Assembly (NCBI GenBank): GCA_019925095.2
Contig: CM034389.1
Span: forward strand, 27,406,935 to 27,470,934
Source: Dendrolimus kikuchii
Taxonomy: Eukaryota > Arthropoda > Insecta > Lepidoptera > Lasiocampidae
Length of the DNA: 64,000 bases
Reading direction: 5' to 3'
Shown here: piece by piece, positions 10,074-21,664 of the stretch
How the letters are laid out: each line of letters begins with the position of its first letter
How positions within the stretch are numbered: the first letter of the stretch is position 1
Translations under genes and position numbers: made by a program
Notes under the pieces: model-generated
The model's input: only the letters and a program-made list of their open reading frames with translations
The model's database searches: none
Told to the model about the DNA's origin: nothing

Positions 10074-10523
10074 TGTCACATGCCGACAACAGTGAATGCA
10101 CATCTGCCTGCCATAAAGCACAGTTTATTACCTTTCCGCATTTGGACTTATTTTGTTTACTTAGAAAAACAGTCTATTGTGTATTGTACTAATTTATGGT
10201 CGTTCGCAGAAATAGCAGGTGTGCAGATTACGTATTTCTAAGAAATTAAGTCGACGATACGGGCAGGCACACTTATATTTGTGAAGTATAAAACCACGGC
10301 AGAATGGAGAGGGGAGGCAGTCTAGCTAGAACCGCAGTCAAGCGACAATTACGATACGATCAAGACGTGTGCATTCGATGAGCTATATAGTGACGGACTT
10401 TGCGCGTATTATTGAATCGTGCATTTTGTACTGGTTGTGTCTAGTTATATTTGTACCTATGTTATACGAGTTTGTTTAGTTCTAATAAATTCTATAGTAA
10501 TTCCGAGTCCTGCAGTCGTAACA
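10074..10523 (+). mobile_element. Solo LTR, copy 1 (450 bp)
   Basis: Starts TGTCACATGCCGACA and ends CGTAACA, with 4-bp duplication ATAT at 10070-10073 and 10524-10527. A TATA-like GTATAAAA lies at about 10285 and an AATAAA-like CTAATAAAT near 10482. There is no internal region, so it is a solo LTR left by recombination. TGT..ACA ends and ATAT targets fit insect Ty3/gypsy errantivirus-type elements. Confidence 0.85.
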
Positions 10524-10920
10524 ATATGCATATCACCACGACTACGAGTCTGTATTCGACCAAATTGATTTCGTACTTGATGACGCAACATGATGACTGA
10601 GAGATAAATCGATGTAATGATAAAACATTACGTAGATTTATTTCTCCTCGCGGCATCCTCCACCAGCCTAATACAAAAAGCTTCCAGCCAAGACCTGGAC
10701 TCTTTACCGGCCAACATCTTCCATAATGTTGACTCTGTCAACTCAATTTTTGTTGTAGACCCCAGGTCTTGCCTGGAAACACCATATTTTGAGTGATATT
10801 TTGTGAAATACTTAACGTGATGTATTTTTAACCGACTTTAAAAAGGAGGAAGTTCTCAATTCGTCTGTATGTTCGTTACTCGATTTCTCCGTCAATTGTG
10901 AACCGATTTTCAATTTTTTT
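10524..10920. other. Unassigned; inverted CCAGG motif and LINE-like fragment
   Basis: CTTCCAGCCAAGACCTGG (10680-10697) is loosely inverted at 10769-10788 (CCAGGTCTTGCCTGGAAA). The stretch 10830-10915 ('ccgacttt', 'gaggaagttctcaattcgtc') resembles the flanks of the 27.99-28.63 kb element. Confidence 0.4.
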
Positions 10921-11240
10921 ATAGAAAGATTATACTCCTGAATAGGTCTATTGCCACCATATCAGGATCTGATAAGTGGATTCCTATCCTACCTGTCAGA
11001 TAACTCGTTATAGCAACAGTATCTTTGCTATGGGTATAAAAGTATATAATAAACTTCCTCCGCTTATTAAATATATAGTTAGTAAATATAATTAAAATTG
11101 TATACAAATAATAGAATAAGACTAATTTCAATTAGACGTGTAAATTCATTATAGTTATTTAGCTATTTATATGGTTATTTAGTAGTATGCTTGGGATGGT
11201 GTTGTTTGACGATATACAACTTGTACATTTAGATAAATAT

Positions 11241-11671
11241 TGTTACATGCCGACAAAAGTGAATGCACACCTGCCTACCATAAAGCACAGTTTATTACCT
11301 TCCCGCATTTGGACTTCTTTTGTTTACTTAGAAAAACAGTATATTGTGTATCGTACTAGTTTATGGCCGTTCGCAGGAATAATTAATCAGGTGTGCGGAT
11401 TACGTTTTCTGGGAAATTGCGTCTGCGCTTGGCAGGTATGGCACATTGTATTTGTATAGTTGAGTATAAAAACAATGCCCGAACGGAGGGGTGAAGCAGT
11501 TAAGCGACGATTACGATACGAATAAGACGTGTGTACATTCAATGAGCTATATAGTGACGGACTTGTTGTGTCCAATTATATTTGTACCTGTGTTATACGT
11601 GTTTATATAGTTATAATAAATTCTATAGTAATTCCAACGGCATTTTTAATTCGAGTCCCGCACTCGTAACA
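11241..11671 (+). mobile_element. Solo LTR, copy 2 (431 bp)
   Basis: Perfect TGTTACA ... GTAACA ends with duplication ATAT (11237-11240 and 11672-11675). TATA-like GAGTATAAAAAC at 11461-11472 and AATAAA-like TAATAAATTC near 11620. Same family as 10074-10523 but separately inserted, because each has its own ATAT duplication. Confidence 0.88.
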
Positions 11672-11774
11672 ATATGTATGTTTATATTGTAATTTATATA
11701 ACATTTTCCTTTATATTTACGTATATATTATTATATTATGTCTATTGCATACCTATCCCCGTCCATACCGAGTT

Positions 11775-11850
11775 TCTGCCCATCCAAAGGTTGCATGGAA
11801 AAAATCGCTCCCAGCGATAAGACCGCCCATTGTACTTCATTACGATTGTA
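11775..11850 (+). repeat. LINE 3' tail with ATCGCT hairpin
   Basis: AAGGTTGCATGG then ATCGCTCCCAGCGATAAG and GACCGCC. The 6-bp stem is kept and the loop reads CCC. Confidence 0.75.
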
Positions 11851-11862
11851 TGTATAAATTTA

Positions 11863-12368
11863 TTTTTCAACACAATTGCTCATAAAGTGGCTCTATGGTC
11901 ACCGCAATTAGGCACAGAGTGACACCCATTATCAAACTGTGAGTAAAAAACATTATAACTCACTAGTGAGTTATAGATTTTTTTTATTTTATTTTATTGG
12001 TTGAGTTGCTTTGTTCTTAAAAAAGTTTTTATTAAAAAAAAAAAGATCGTGTTCTATAGAACAAATAAATTAATGTTCCTATTGCTTGCTCATTTCATGC
12101 AACTTCTTATTTAAATAGATAATTTTAACTCGTACGTGTTTAATAAATAAAACTTTCACTCATATATAACATTTTTTATCTACTAAAAATAAAATGAGTT
12201 TTTGTTGTTATTTTATTCACAAGTGTGTTGAAAAACGTCGTATGATACACGTGTGTATTGATGATTACCGTCCTCGGCTCTCTTAAGACCCTCGCCTACG
12301 GCTCGAGTCTCAATGGCGCCTCGGCGGTAATCACCAATGTTACACACTAGTACCATAATGTACTATTG
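11863..12368 (+). mobile_element. Family E ~505-bp repeat, copy 2
   Basis: Differs from copy 1 by only a few scattered changes and A/T-run lengths (CAACACAATTG at the left instead of CAACACACTTG). Confidence 0.75.
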
Positions 12369-12412
12369 TAACATTGTGTGCAACAATGTATTCTATTCTA
12401 TTCTATAGTATC
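12369..12412 (+). repeat. (TATTC)n LINE-type tail
   Basis: 'gtgtgcaacaatg' followed by TATTCTATTCTATTCTAT, like the end of the LINE tail at 60583-60715. Confidence 0.55.
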
Positions 12413-12524
12413 TGATAAATTACATGTCATGCATATACCCCAAAAAGGTATAATTATATTTAATTTAAATGTATATTAAATTATTGTACTAGTGGTGATT
12501 TAACAACTACCGACTTTTGTTGTC

Positions 12525-12610
12525 CTTCTATACTCCATCCAAAGGTTGTCTGGAATAAATCGCCATGTGCCATTAGACCGCCTATTGTACTTGTATATTA
12601 ATTCTTGATT
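12525..12610 (+). repeat. LINE 3' tail, hairpin decayed
   Basis: AAGGTTGTCTGGAATAAATC followed by a degenerate stem (ATCGCCATGTGCCATTAG) and ACCGCCTATTGTAC. The oldest-looking member of the hairpin tail family here. Confidence 0.6.
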
Positions 12611-12631
12611 TTATGTACCATTTTTGTACAA

Positions 12632-12939
12632 GTCGTGGTAGCGTAATGGCTAGCGAAAGCGTCCCAGACCCAAAGGGCGCGGATTCGATCCTGGCTGGAA
12701 CGCATGCACTGCTTAGGCAGTTTATTACAATTATCACGTGCTAATAACGGTGATGCAACCTGTACATCGAGATAACCGATGTGTCATACCTGCCAAGCCG
12801 CCTTGGACAAGCGAGGCGGGTATACTGTCTGTTACCCTATAGTGGGAGGCCCGAGCCTAGCAGTGGGACATTTATGGGCAATAAAGTATATTCTATTACA
12901 TCCTGTCCTGTCCGGTCCTGTCCTATCCTATTCTACATT
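12632..12939 (+). mobile_element. tRNA-derived SINE, copy 1
   Basis: The head has a perfect Pol III A box TAGCGTAATGG (12639-12649) and a B box GATTCGATCC (12682-12691) at tRNA-like spacing. The body ends AGCAGTGGGACATTTATG, and the tail reads CAATAAAGTATATTCTATT, resembling the TATTC-tailed LINE ends of this window. The 3' tail received a family B insertion at 12940. Not a functional tRNA: no acceptor stem closes. Confidence 0.8.
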
Positions 12940-13180
12940 TTTTTTTTTATTGCAAGAGATCAGCAGACAGGCAGACGGCCCACTTGATGGAAAGCGGTAA
13001 CCATCGCCTATGGACATTTGCAACATCAAAGTTGTTACAAATGCGCTGCTGCTCTCTTAATAGAGACTGGAACCTGGTCACTAATGTCGGAACACAACAC
13101 AAGGTTGTTATGGCGGCATACTTTAGACCAGGGGTGGTAGCCATCCAGTCGGGCAAATGCCCTACCACCTGGCAAACCTA
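12940..13180 (-). repeat. Family B retroposon inside a SINE tail
   Basis: 5'-truncated at CCAGGTGG and flanked by a perfect 15-bp duplication ATCCTATTCTACATT (12925-12939 and 13181-13195). This is the clearest evidence that family B moves by target-primed reverse transcription. Confidence 0.9.
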
Positions 13181-13195
13181 ATCCTATTCTACATT

Positions 13196-14640
13196 AAACA
13201 TCGAATAAATGAACATGACTTTTTTATTTCTTTCTTTAATCGCGACATCTTATCACTCGGAGCCCGAGTCAGCGGTAAGTAAGCAAAGTAGTCGAGAATT
13301 ATTGGTTCAAGTGAAAGGAAATCAAAATATCACATATTTGCGGCCAACTGCCTATTTATAGTAGCACCAGCGCCATTTGCATTTTCGACCAAATTTGCAT
13401 ATTGGATAACAGCGTGATTGATAACTATTTCAACTATGTTTTCGAAAGTTTCATTTTCACCGCGGCAATGACAAATTATCCAATTTGGGTGTTATACATT
13501 ATTCTCTTAATTAATTCATTAAAGATTTAATTTGTTTTTTAAATTAATAACACGCCATTTGTTTGATTTTTAATTTTTGCTTTGATTACCATGAGATATA
13601 ATCGTATAATTCGTTACATTCTTTAGAGTCGTTTTTAGGTAATCACAGATGGCTACGTAATAGAGGCTTTTTCATACAAAACCAGATATTGCGAAGCCTT
13701 CTGTAGCACTTATTTGCATTGAAAATTTCTTTACGCCACTTTTTATCTATACGAGATCAGTCCAGCGGAGTCCGCGGGAGATCTTTTTCAACCGACCCTT
13801 ACCTAACATCCAAGCCATAGACAAGTGTCAAAGACACGACAAAGTTCCATGTAGATAAACAAATATATCGACAATCCTATATAAACAATCGGCTAAGCCA
13901 ATATCGGTCGATTTCTCGGTAAACAGTCGACGCTCAATAACTTGACACTCGTTAATTTTAATTTCTCGAAAATTTAAAAACAAATCCCAGTTCCTTGAAA
14001 AATACTCGATATATGAATAAAATCAATATTAATTGCTCCCCTCAGTAATTTTAAGATGAAGGAAGAGTATCTTGCTAGCCAACATTTAACAATTTGAACT
14101 CTGGGCTTCTATTTATAATTTAAAGCGCTACTCTACGCTTCTATGCCCTCAGAACCGACACAAGTGACGATTTCTTCTCAGCTCTCACTACTATCCAAAA
14201 TTCGCTGAACAATGATAGACTGAAGTCGTTCACACAACAGAAAAATACGGACTTCTTTTCAAAATCAATATTTGTGTATAATTGTACGAATGTTTAAAAC
14301 AATCACGAATTTTGATCAAACTATTATTTATTTGTTTTTTTCCTCCCTCTCTTTTAGTTATAAATTCCTGTTATTTTGGTAATTTGAATTTTTTGTCTGG
14401 TCCCTTGAGTGTCAAATTATCGTGAGTCGACTGTACATTTCGCCGTAGTACGAACAAATATAAGAGGCATAGTTAAGTACAAGGGTGCGGCATGACCAGA
14501 AATTCGTGATATGTTAAATATACCTCAATTTTAAACAAGAATGCGTTTTTAAATTAATATCGAGGGTAAATTGAAGCTGTTTCTTGTAATTCAATTAATT
14601 ATTTTTTTTAACTCCTTCTTTAGCCCAGGCGAATATGATA
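13196..14640. other. Longest repeat-poor stretch, nothing recognised
   Basis: About 1.4 kb without any family seen elsewhere in the window, no ORF above 60 codons, and AT-rich with scattered GC patches (13770-13830). It could be intronic or intergenic unique sequence. No promoter or exon can be supported. Confidence 0.5.
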
Positions 14641-14669
14641 TGCCCGGGTCTACTACTATTTATATTCTG

Positions 14670-14670
<1 letters not shown>

Positions 14671-14727
<57 letters not shown>
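14671..14727. repeat. (TA)n microsatellite
   Basis: Uninterrupted TA dinucleotides of about 55 bp directly upstream of an RTE-1 fragment. They create a spurious Tyr/Ile ORF. Confidence 0.95.
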
Positions 14728-14730
<3 letters not shown>

Positions 14731-15641
14731 GCAGGGATGGAAGGTACACCGCTGATATAGAAAGAAGAGTGAATTTGGGGAATAGTGTGAATGGAGCGTT
14801 AGGTAAACTTCTAGGCGCTAAGAACCTCAGCCAGAAGGCCCAGCTCGCCGTACACAACGCGGTGCTGGTACCTACGCTCACGTATGGAAGCGAGAGTTGG
14901 GTATGGAAGAAAAAGCATGAAAGTAGAGTAAACGCGGTCGAGATGCGAGCACTGCGCAAAATCTGCGGAGTGACGCTTGCGGACCGCGTTCGTAATACCG
15001 AAGTAAGCGTGCTGCAGAGCGGCGACAACTGGGGGACTGCGGTTACTTTTTGTGAGACAGTAATGTCACTCAAGGAGGCCGCAGAACGCGATAGGGAGAG
15101 GAGTCCTGCAGCGCGTGCTAATGCGTCTTCTCGAGGTCGCCGGCCATCAGCTGGCACCCGGAGAGGCAGGTACGCGCATTACTTCCCTCCCTGAGTTAGG
15201 TTCCGTTTACCGCGGGGGGCCTTTAGCTTGCTAGGAGAGCAAAGGACCTTCTACCCCCGCACAACGAAGTGGGGTGTGTTCTCCCAGGGCACACTCCAGG
15301 CACTTTATTGCGCTGGATCGACTGGGCGTAACTATGTTCTAAATCTCAGCCTTTCCAACACAAACAAAAGCGCAGGGTCGACAGGGAGGAGGGGGTTTTT
15401 AGTGGGTATTGGGGTTGCTCGCTCGTGTAGCAACGCTCGGAGTCTTCCACACTATTCTGCGACGTCGATCGCGGACGGTTCCCCACTGCCGGTTAAGAGC
15501 ACTACCTATTGCTGCAGCTATGGCAAAGGATTCATCACCCCCGACGACGAAGTATCGCCCCCGCACCGGACGCGTGTCGTTCCCCTTGCAAAGGACCCAG
15601 TATTGTGAATAAATAGCATTTCCCCCGCCTTAAAAAAAAAA
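14728..15641 (+). pseudogene. In-frame chimera: RTE-1 segment joined to R1-like C-terminus
   Basis: 14728-15006 is RTE-1 coding sequence (FSRDGRYTADIERRVNLG through LADRVRNTEV). From 15007 the same frame continues into an R1-like C-terminus (WGTAVTFCETVMSLKEAAER) with a stop at 15192-15194. There follows an R1-like 3' UTR including GGGTTTTTAGTGGGTATT (15393-15410) and a 10-A tail at 15632-15641. No RTE-1 3' end is present. Template switching during reverse transcription, or recombination between two insertions, could produce it. Function is not expected. Confidence 0.75.
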
Positions 15642-15699
15642 TACTACCAAGGATGAGGAAGTGTTTTGGTTGGATGTGTAAAGATAATATATACTTACA

Positions 15700-16484
15700 C
15701 TAGAGTTTACCCCGTAGCTGCGCCGCGGGTCAACCTCTAGTGCGTGTCTCTTGTTTAAAGAGCAAGTAGTACAGGTTCTATGGTATTAAATTTGTATGTA
15801 TTTGCCCCCGAAAGATTCACTTCATTTTATATCGCAAACTATATACCACCCCCGTCTATATGTAAACTACATAAATGACAAAATTTGACAAAATGACAAA
15901 ATAGATAACATGGTTCAAGTGGACCAAGTAGACCCAGTGGTCAAAGTGGACCCAGTGGGCCCAGTGGACCCGGTTGACGCAGTAGGCTAAGTGTTCCAAA
16001 TGGACCCAGTGGACCCAGTGAACTCAGTGGACCAAATGGACTCAATGGACCCAGTCGACCAAGTGGACCCAGTGGTCCAAGTGGACCCAATGGACCAAGT
16101 GGACCCAGTAGACCCAGTGAACGAAATGGACAAAATCACAAAACCTGACGTAGTTTCCGTGATAAACTTTACATAAATCGATCCCAAAATATATCCCATT
16201 ATCCGGGATAAAAAGTGTCCCTTGGCCACTCTCGGTATTCAAATTATATATGTACTGAGTTTCCGCCAAATCGGTCCAATAGTCTTTCCATAAAAGGATA
16301 ACAAACAAAAAGACAAATATATTTTTATCCCGGAAACTATCCCAATTTTCGGGATAAAAAATATCCTATGTTCATTCTCGGCATCGAAAAAATATATATA
16401 CTCAGTTTCAGCCAAATCGGTCCAGTAGTTTTTCCGTGAAAACGGAACAGACAGACAGAGTTACTTTCGCATTTATAATATTAA
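15700..16484 (-). mobile_element. Helitron, GC-hairpin type, with minisatellite
   Basis: On the minus strand the 3' end (plus-strand 15700) is CTAG, preceded by the hairpin CCGCGGCGCAGC.. (one arm mutated here to GTAGCTGC). The 5' part 'taatattataaatgcgaaag' plus GTAACTCTGTCTGTCTG lies at 16455-16484. A GTGGACCCA minisatellite sits inside. There is no Rep/helicase gene, so it is non-autonomous. Confidence 0.75.
15902..16130. repeat. GTGGACCCA 9-bp-based minisatellite
   Basis: Variants GTGGACCCA, GTGGACCAA and GTGGTCCAA repeated about 25 times. In one frame they read as Val-Asp-Pro/Gln triplets. Because 9 is a multiple of 3, all frames stay open; this is not a gene. Confidence 0.85.
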
Positions 16485-16795
16485 CTAGAGTTTACCCCGC
16501 GGCTGCGCCGCGGGTTAACCTCTAGTTCCTGCTTCTTGTTTAAAGAGCAGGCGTTAATACAGGTTACAATGTACACCATTTTTATGTTAGTGCCATTTGC
16601 ACCCGAAAAATTCACTTCATTTTATATCGCAAACTCGAATTCTCATGCCGATCTCCTGGCATGAGTATATATGTCCATTTTCGGCATTAAAACTACATTT
16701 AAACAAAATTACAATAAAAACGATCCAGTATTCCCAGTGTTTTCCGAAAACTTAACAGAAAGACATATCGAGTTACTATCGCATTTTTATAGACG
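16485..16795 (-). mobile_element. Second GC-hairpin Helitron, directly adjacent
   Basis: CTAG at 16485-16488 with an intact CCGCGGC-TGC-GCCGCGG hairpin (16498-16514) and a decayed 5' region at about 16745-16795 ('aacagaaagacatatcgagttactatcgcat'-like, in short). It abuts the 5' end of the previous Helitron with no spacer. Confidence 0.65.
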
Positions 16796-16812
16796 ATGCA
16801 TTTTTATATCTA

Positions 16813-17465
16813 TGAACTTGAGAAATGATTGGTCTCATCCAAACTTTCATCCTCTATTACAAACAGTCCTAGTTTTATTTATCTATCCCCCGTCAATGAA
16901 AACTAAAAATGACAAAATGACAACATCAGCAAAAAGGACAAAAAGAGCAACATCAGCAAAAAGGACAAAAAGCGCAACATGGACAAAAAGGACAAAAAAG
17001 AATCGAAGAGCAAAAGGGCAAAAGGGCAAAAGGGCAAAAGGGCAAAAGGGCAAAAGGGCAAAAGGGCAAAAGGGCAAAAGGGCAAAGGCGCAAAGGGGCA
17101 AAGGGGAAAAGGGGCGAAGGGGGGAAGGGGCGAAGGGGCGAAGGGGCGAAGGGGCGAAGGGGCGAAGGGGCGAAGGGGCGAAGGGGCGAAAGGGCGAAGG
17201 GGCGAAGGGGCCATGTCGGTATTTTTGGCCTTTTTGATCATTTTGGCCATGTCGGTTATTTTGGCCTTTTTGATCATTTTGGCCATGTCGGTCATTTTAG
17301 CCTTTTTGATCATTTTGGCCTTTTTGGTCTTTTTGACCATTTCAGTCAATTCGGTAATTTTGGGCCATTTAGGCCATTTTGGCCACTTTGGCCATACTTT
17401 TTATCGCAAAAATAAAACTAAAATGAAAGTGTTACTGAGAAACTAATCATTTCTCAAGTTTATAG
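16813..17465. repeat. Minisatellite block bounded by inverted repeats
   Basis: The outer arms AACTTGAGAAATGATT (16816-16831) and AATCATTTCTCAAGTT (17446-17461) are inverted. Inside are three successive minisatellites: AGGACAAAA (16930-17000), GGGCAAAAG/GGGCGAAG (17010-17213), and a TTTTGGCCTTTTTGATCA type (17214-17397). They create Lys-rich and Pro/Phe-rich spurious ORFs on both strands. Confidence 0.75.
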
Positions 17466-17526
17466 GTATAATTAAAATTACCCCTATCCCTATTAATATT
17501 TAATGTTCCTATTAATCCCTATTAAT

Positions 17527-18360
<834 letters not shown>

Positions 18361-18520
18361 TACTTCTATACTAATATTATAAAGCTGAAGAGTTTGTTTG
18401 TTTGTTTAAACGCGCTAATCTCAGGAACCGCTGGTCCGATTTGAAAAATTCTTTCAGTGTTGAATAGTACATTTATCGAAGAAGGCTATAGGCTATATTA
18501 TATTTTCAAAAAAAATAGGG
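18361..18520 (+). mobile_element. Helitron (CACAGCTAG type), 5' fragment
   Basis: TCTATACTAATATTATAAAG followed by CGCGCTAATCTCAGGAACCG, extending to GGCTATATTAT. Truncated at its 3' end. Confidence 0.7.
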
Positions 18521-18924
18521 ATCCTTACTAAAAGTCCTATAATGTAACCCAAGGTGTAAAAAAATGACCCGAAAAATCCTTACATGGCGTGCGCTGCGAA
18601 AACTATTGATTATAGAACAAAACAATGTACTACCACTTTGCAGAACATATAATTGTCTACAAAAATATTGCGTAACCATATGTCTAACTATTGTAGTTAT
18701 CTCACAATAAGTGTTTTCTTTTATTTTTTTAAATAATTAAATGCCGTCGCTTCAAAAACTCTTTATTTAGTACCTTGGTATTAATCCTTATCAAAATAAA
18801 TTACCCATATTCAAGACGAATTCAATACCTTTCTAGAACTTTTTCAATTATTCTATTCGGACGTTTCATTCAAAAGATATCGTGATATTTAAAATGAAAG
18901 TATTTGTGTTGTAGCCAAATATAC
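18521..18924. other. No recognised feature
   Basis: AT-rich sequence between two Helitron fragments. It may be interior sequence of a longer Helitron, but no partner copy is present to test this. Confidence 0.4.
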
Positions 18925-19136
18925 TAATGTTGTTTCATTGAACGCGCTAATCTCAGGAACTACTGGTCTGATTTGAAAAATTCTTTCAGTGTTGGATAGC
19001 CCATTTAGCGAGGAAGGCTATAGGCTATATATCATCACGCTAAGACCAATAGGAGCGGTGCACCAATGACGAATGTTTCAAAATCGGAGGGTTTTGAAAG
19101 CAAATTCCACACGGACGACGTCGCAAGCACAGCTAG
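18925..19136 (+). mobile_element. Helitron (CACAGCTAG type)
   Basis: From ATACTAATG through CTCAGGAACTACTGGTCTGA to the GC hairpin region CGGACGACGTCGC and AGCACAG plus CTAG (19133-19136), followed by T. Confidence 0.75.
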
Positions 19137-19678
19137 TACACTAAACAAGCAATTTTATGTCACATGGATGACTTTGCTTTGCTTTACTTTATTCAAATTG
19201 AAAGACAGCCTTTCTGTCACACAAATTACGTCACTGTCAAAAGTGACATTATATTTTTTTTCTTTTTAAATCGCGGTAACTTTATAACATGTTAAAGTGT
19301 AAAATTATAATTAAGTATATATTTGATTTTATTTGTACTTTTAATGTGTCGTTGGTTGAATAAGACGTTAAAATATATTGAAGGCATAATAAACGATGGT
19401 AAATGGAAAGCGGTTTCTCTTGGATCAATCTTACTAAGTATTAACTCACTAGAAATCGTACAGTCACCGCAGACGACACTCTTTCAATGCCAAACACTGA
19501 TTCTAATCACGATCGCTCATACTCCGCCGCACTCAGAGTTAGTTAATGGGCCGTTAACCTCGCTTTACTTTTTAGATTACTCCATTACTTCGCATCAGTC
19601 CATAAGAATGTGAAGATTAAGATGCGAATTTTAATTTCAATTCTAGCAAGTGCTAGCGAAACTTCGTTAGCGTTTCCG
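19137..19678. other. No recognised feature
   Basis: Contains a 96-codon plus frame (19323-19613) with no recognisable motif or coding-like composition. Left unannotated as a gene. Confidence 0.45.
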
Positions 19679-19945
19679 AGCCTTACTTATAATCGTTTCT
19701 TAAACTTAAAGAAACTGCTCAGCAACTGATTAGTGAAAATCTTACCCATAAACTCGTCTAGTCGAATATTTTGGGTACAACCTACGTTAATCATTCAAAT
19801 TTCGTTTATCTGTGCTCCTCTTAGGTAAACAACAGGTAATACACGTTTATAAGTGAAAAATAGATATTCATTGATTAGGGTCTGATTCTGATTCTCTTAC
19901 TTAAGAGATGGCTAATCGTTTCTTAACGAGATTATTATAAGTAAG
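19679..19945. mobile_element. Possible short-TIR element
   Basis: CCTTACTTATAAT at 19681-19693 is inverted as ATTATAAGTAAGG at about 19933-19945, with further inverted CGTTTCTTAA blocks inside. No transposase. Target duplication not identified. Confidence 0.45.
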
Positions 19946-20008
19946 GCCGTAAATGTCTACTGTGTTTAAAAAAAGATCAAGGCCATCTTTTTCCTATATT
20001 GCTATATC

Positions 20009-20191
20009 CTATTGCTGTACTAGCAGAAGGTGATGTCAGGAGCCTTAAGAACAGACGAGCGTGCATGACAAGAGTTATGAATGTCAAAGAAGCAAGTGAG
20101 GTGTGTAAGAATAAGCCTAAATGGCGCTCTGTTGTTCGTGCCTACCCCGCAAGGGACCTGGCGTGAAGTTATGTATGTATGTATGTATGTA
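20009..20191 (+). mobile_element. RTE-1 LINE tail
   Basis: The last ~47 codons, with GRELA-type end changed to CCTGGCGTGA. Flanked by the 9-bp duplication TGCTATATC (20000-20008 and 20192-20200). Confidence 0.9.
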
Positions 20192-20200
20192 TGCTATATC

Positions 20201-20865
20201 GGAATAAAAAGTATCTTGTGTGATGACCCGGAATATAAACTGGCTCTGTGACGAGTTTTATTGAAATCTGTTCAGTAGTTTTCACGCGATGCCCTAATAG
20301 ACAGACAGACAAACATTCTAAAAATTGCCTTTTTGGAATCTGCTAGTCTGAATTAGAGAGAGAGGTATAACCATCCACCCATCTGTAATTGTCAGTCATT
20401 TTTCTTAACTATTGGGTCTATTACATCATTCATTATACTTGTCATAAAAATAGTAAGTATTTACCAATTTTTATTCGACAAAAATTATATTTATATTAAT
20501 AAATTAATAAATAAAATTGGCCACGTACGTGTCATTGCATGCCACTTTTGTTTAATATATATATTAAGCTGTTTTTTTATATATTTCGCAGGGAAATGAG
20601 GAAAACCGTGGTTTGATCAAATCCCTAAGGGACATGAGGTAAAGGAACTGGAAACAAGCGACACATAGAAAATGATTGTTACTAACTGGTCATGTCATTA
20701 TTTCACTAAAACAGTTCTGAGATTTGATCAAGTCAGTCATATCACTAACTGTTTTCAGGGAAATCACCCACAAAGTTGTGAATATAACATCTCGCGGGAA
20801 GATCTTTATTGCACACCAAAACATACAATTACAAAAACAGACCATATTTACAATATTTTCTAGGC
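20201..20865. other. Mostly unassigned
   Basis: 20205-20340 has Helitron-like interior phrases ('agtagttttcacgcgatgccc', 'gacagacagac'), but no termini. The rest, including overlapping 60-70-codon frames at 20672-20933, shows no family signature. Confidence 0.4.
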
Positions 20866-20990
20866 GACACAATAGGCGGCCTTATCGCTCAAAGCGATCT
20901 CTTCCAGGCAACCTAAATCAAAAACAAATTTGAATCAGGCGATGTAGGTGGTGCAAGAGAAAGGCAAGGGACACATAAATACTTAAACTA
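20866..20990 (-). repeat. LINE 3' tail with ATCGCT hairpin
   Basis: Reverse complement reads GGTTGCCTGGAAGAGATCGC, loop TTG, AGCGATAAGGCCGCC. It also shares the upstream CACCTACATCGCC segment with the LINE at 4706-5575. Confidence 0.75.
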
Positions 20991-21079
20991 ATTTAACACT
21001 GAATTAGTCGCCTTGATTTTTTTTTTGTCATTTTTAAACGAATTGTACCAATTCGACCTCTCTAATGATTTATTCTTCA

Positions 21080-21165
21080 TATTTCCGTTATTTACTATGG
21101 TCTGGGTGTCAACAAACAGCCAGTCTGAGTGGTCCGTTTTATATTACCTATAACACGTTGGTGTT
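21080..21165 (+). repeat. tRNA-SINE 2 body fragment
   Basis: TTTCCGTTATTTACTATGGT and CTGGGTGTC match the body of the SINE at 24770-25012. The promoter head is absent. Confidence 0.6.
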
Positions 21166-21285
21166 AAAAATGTTCATAAGCAATGGCAACCGTTTTCATA
21201 AGTCATAAGTATTTATTTCGTACAATAATATACAATTATCTGTACACGTCATATCAGTTATATTTGCAATTTTCATTAAAAAAAA

Positions 21286-21330
21286 ATACATAACTTCACG
21301 CCAGTTCCCTTGCGGGGTAGGCACGAATCC
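21286..21330 (-). mobile_element. RTE-1 LINE, last ~12 codons
   Basis: ACATAACTTCACGCCAG to GGCACGAA. Preceded on the left by an A-rich run. No clear duplication. Confidence 0.75.
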
Positions 21331-21345
21331 TAAGACCCCCGTTTT

Positions 21346-21664
21346 TAGTGCAGCCACTGAACATGGCAATTTTAACAGACATCTTCTTAATATAGGTGTC
21401 ACTGACAGCCCCCTGTGCAGAGCATGCTTGGAGGAAGAAGAAACAGCCGCCCATGTCCTGCTTGAATGCGGAGAGGTGGCCCAATACAGGGCGAAGTATC
21501 TGGACGCCCCAGGTAGCCTCCGAGAAGTCTTCAGTAACGTCAAGAAGCTGGTGGACTTCCTGGAGGAGCTGCGCTGGATGGAGTAAACCCTCATCCACCC
21601 TCGCACGCAAAATAGGCGCTTCGTCGTCGAGTTGCGGAAACCGCCCGTTCGCAGAAGAAGAAGA
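21346..21664 (+). pseudogene. 5'-truncated LINE C-terminus with zinc-finger motif
   Basis: Frame 21341-21586 reads ATEHGNFNRHLLNIGV, then CRACLEEEETAAHVLLEC, a C-x2-C-x8-H-x4-C finger typical of Jockey/R1-type LINE C-termini, then LVDFLEELRWME and a stop. The 3' UTR ends in (GAA)n at about 21653-21668. The duplication AGACCCCCGTTT (21334-21345 and about 21668-21679) shows a target-primed insertion truncated at its 5' end. Confidence 0.85.

Noticed and set aside
10074..11671. A single provirus bounded by the two LTRs
   Set aside because: Each LTR has its own ATAT duplication and the ~715 bp between them has no gag/pol sequence.
16671..17446. Lys/Gly-rich and Pro/Phe-rich ORFs on both strands
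   Set aside because: Produced by short tandem repeats inside Helitron sequence. Open frames on both strands without other coding signal.
19323..19613. 96-codon ORF
   Set aside because: Composition and sequence show no coding bias or known domain in an AT-rich stretch.
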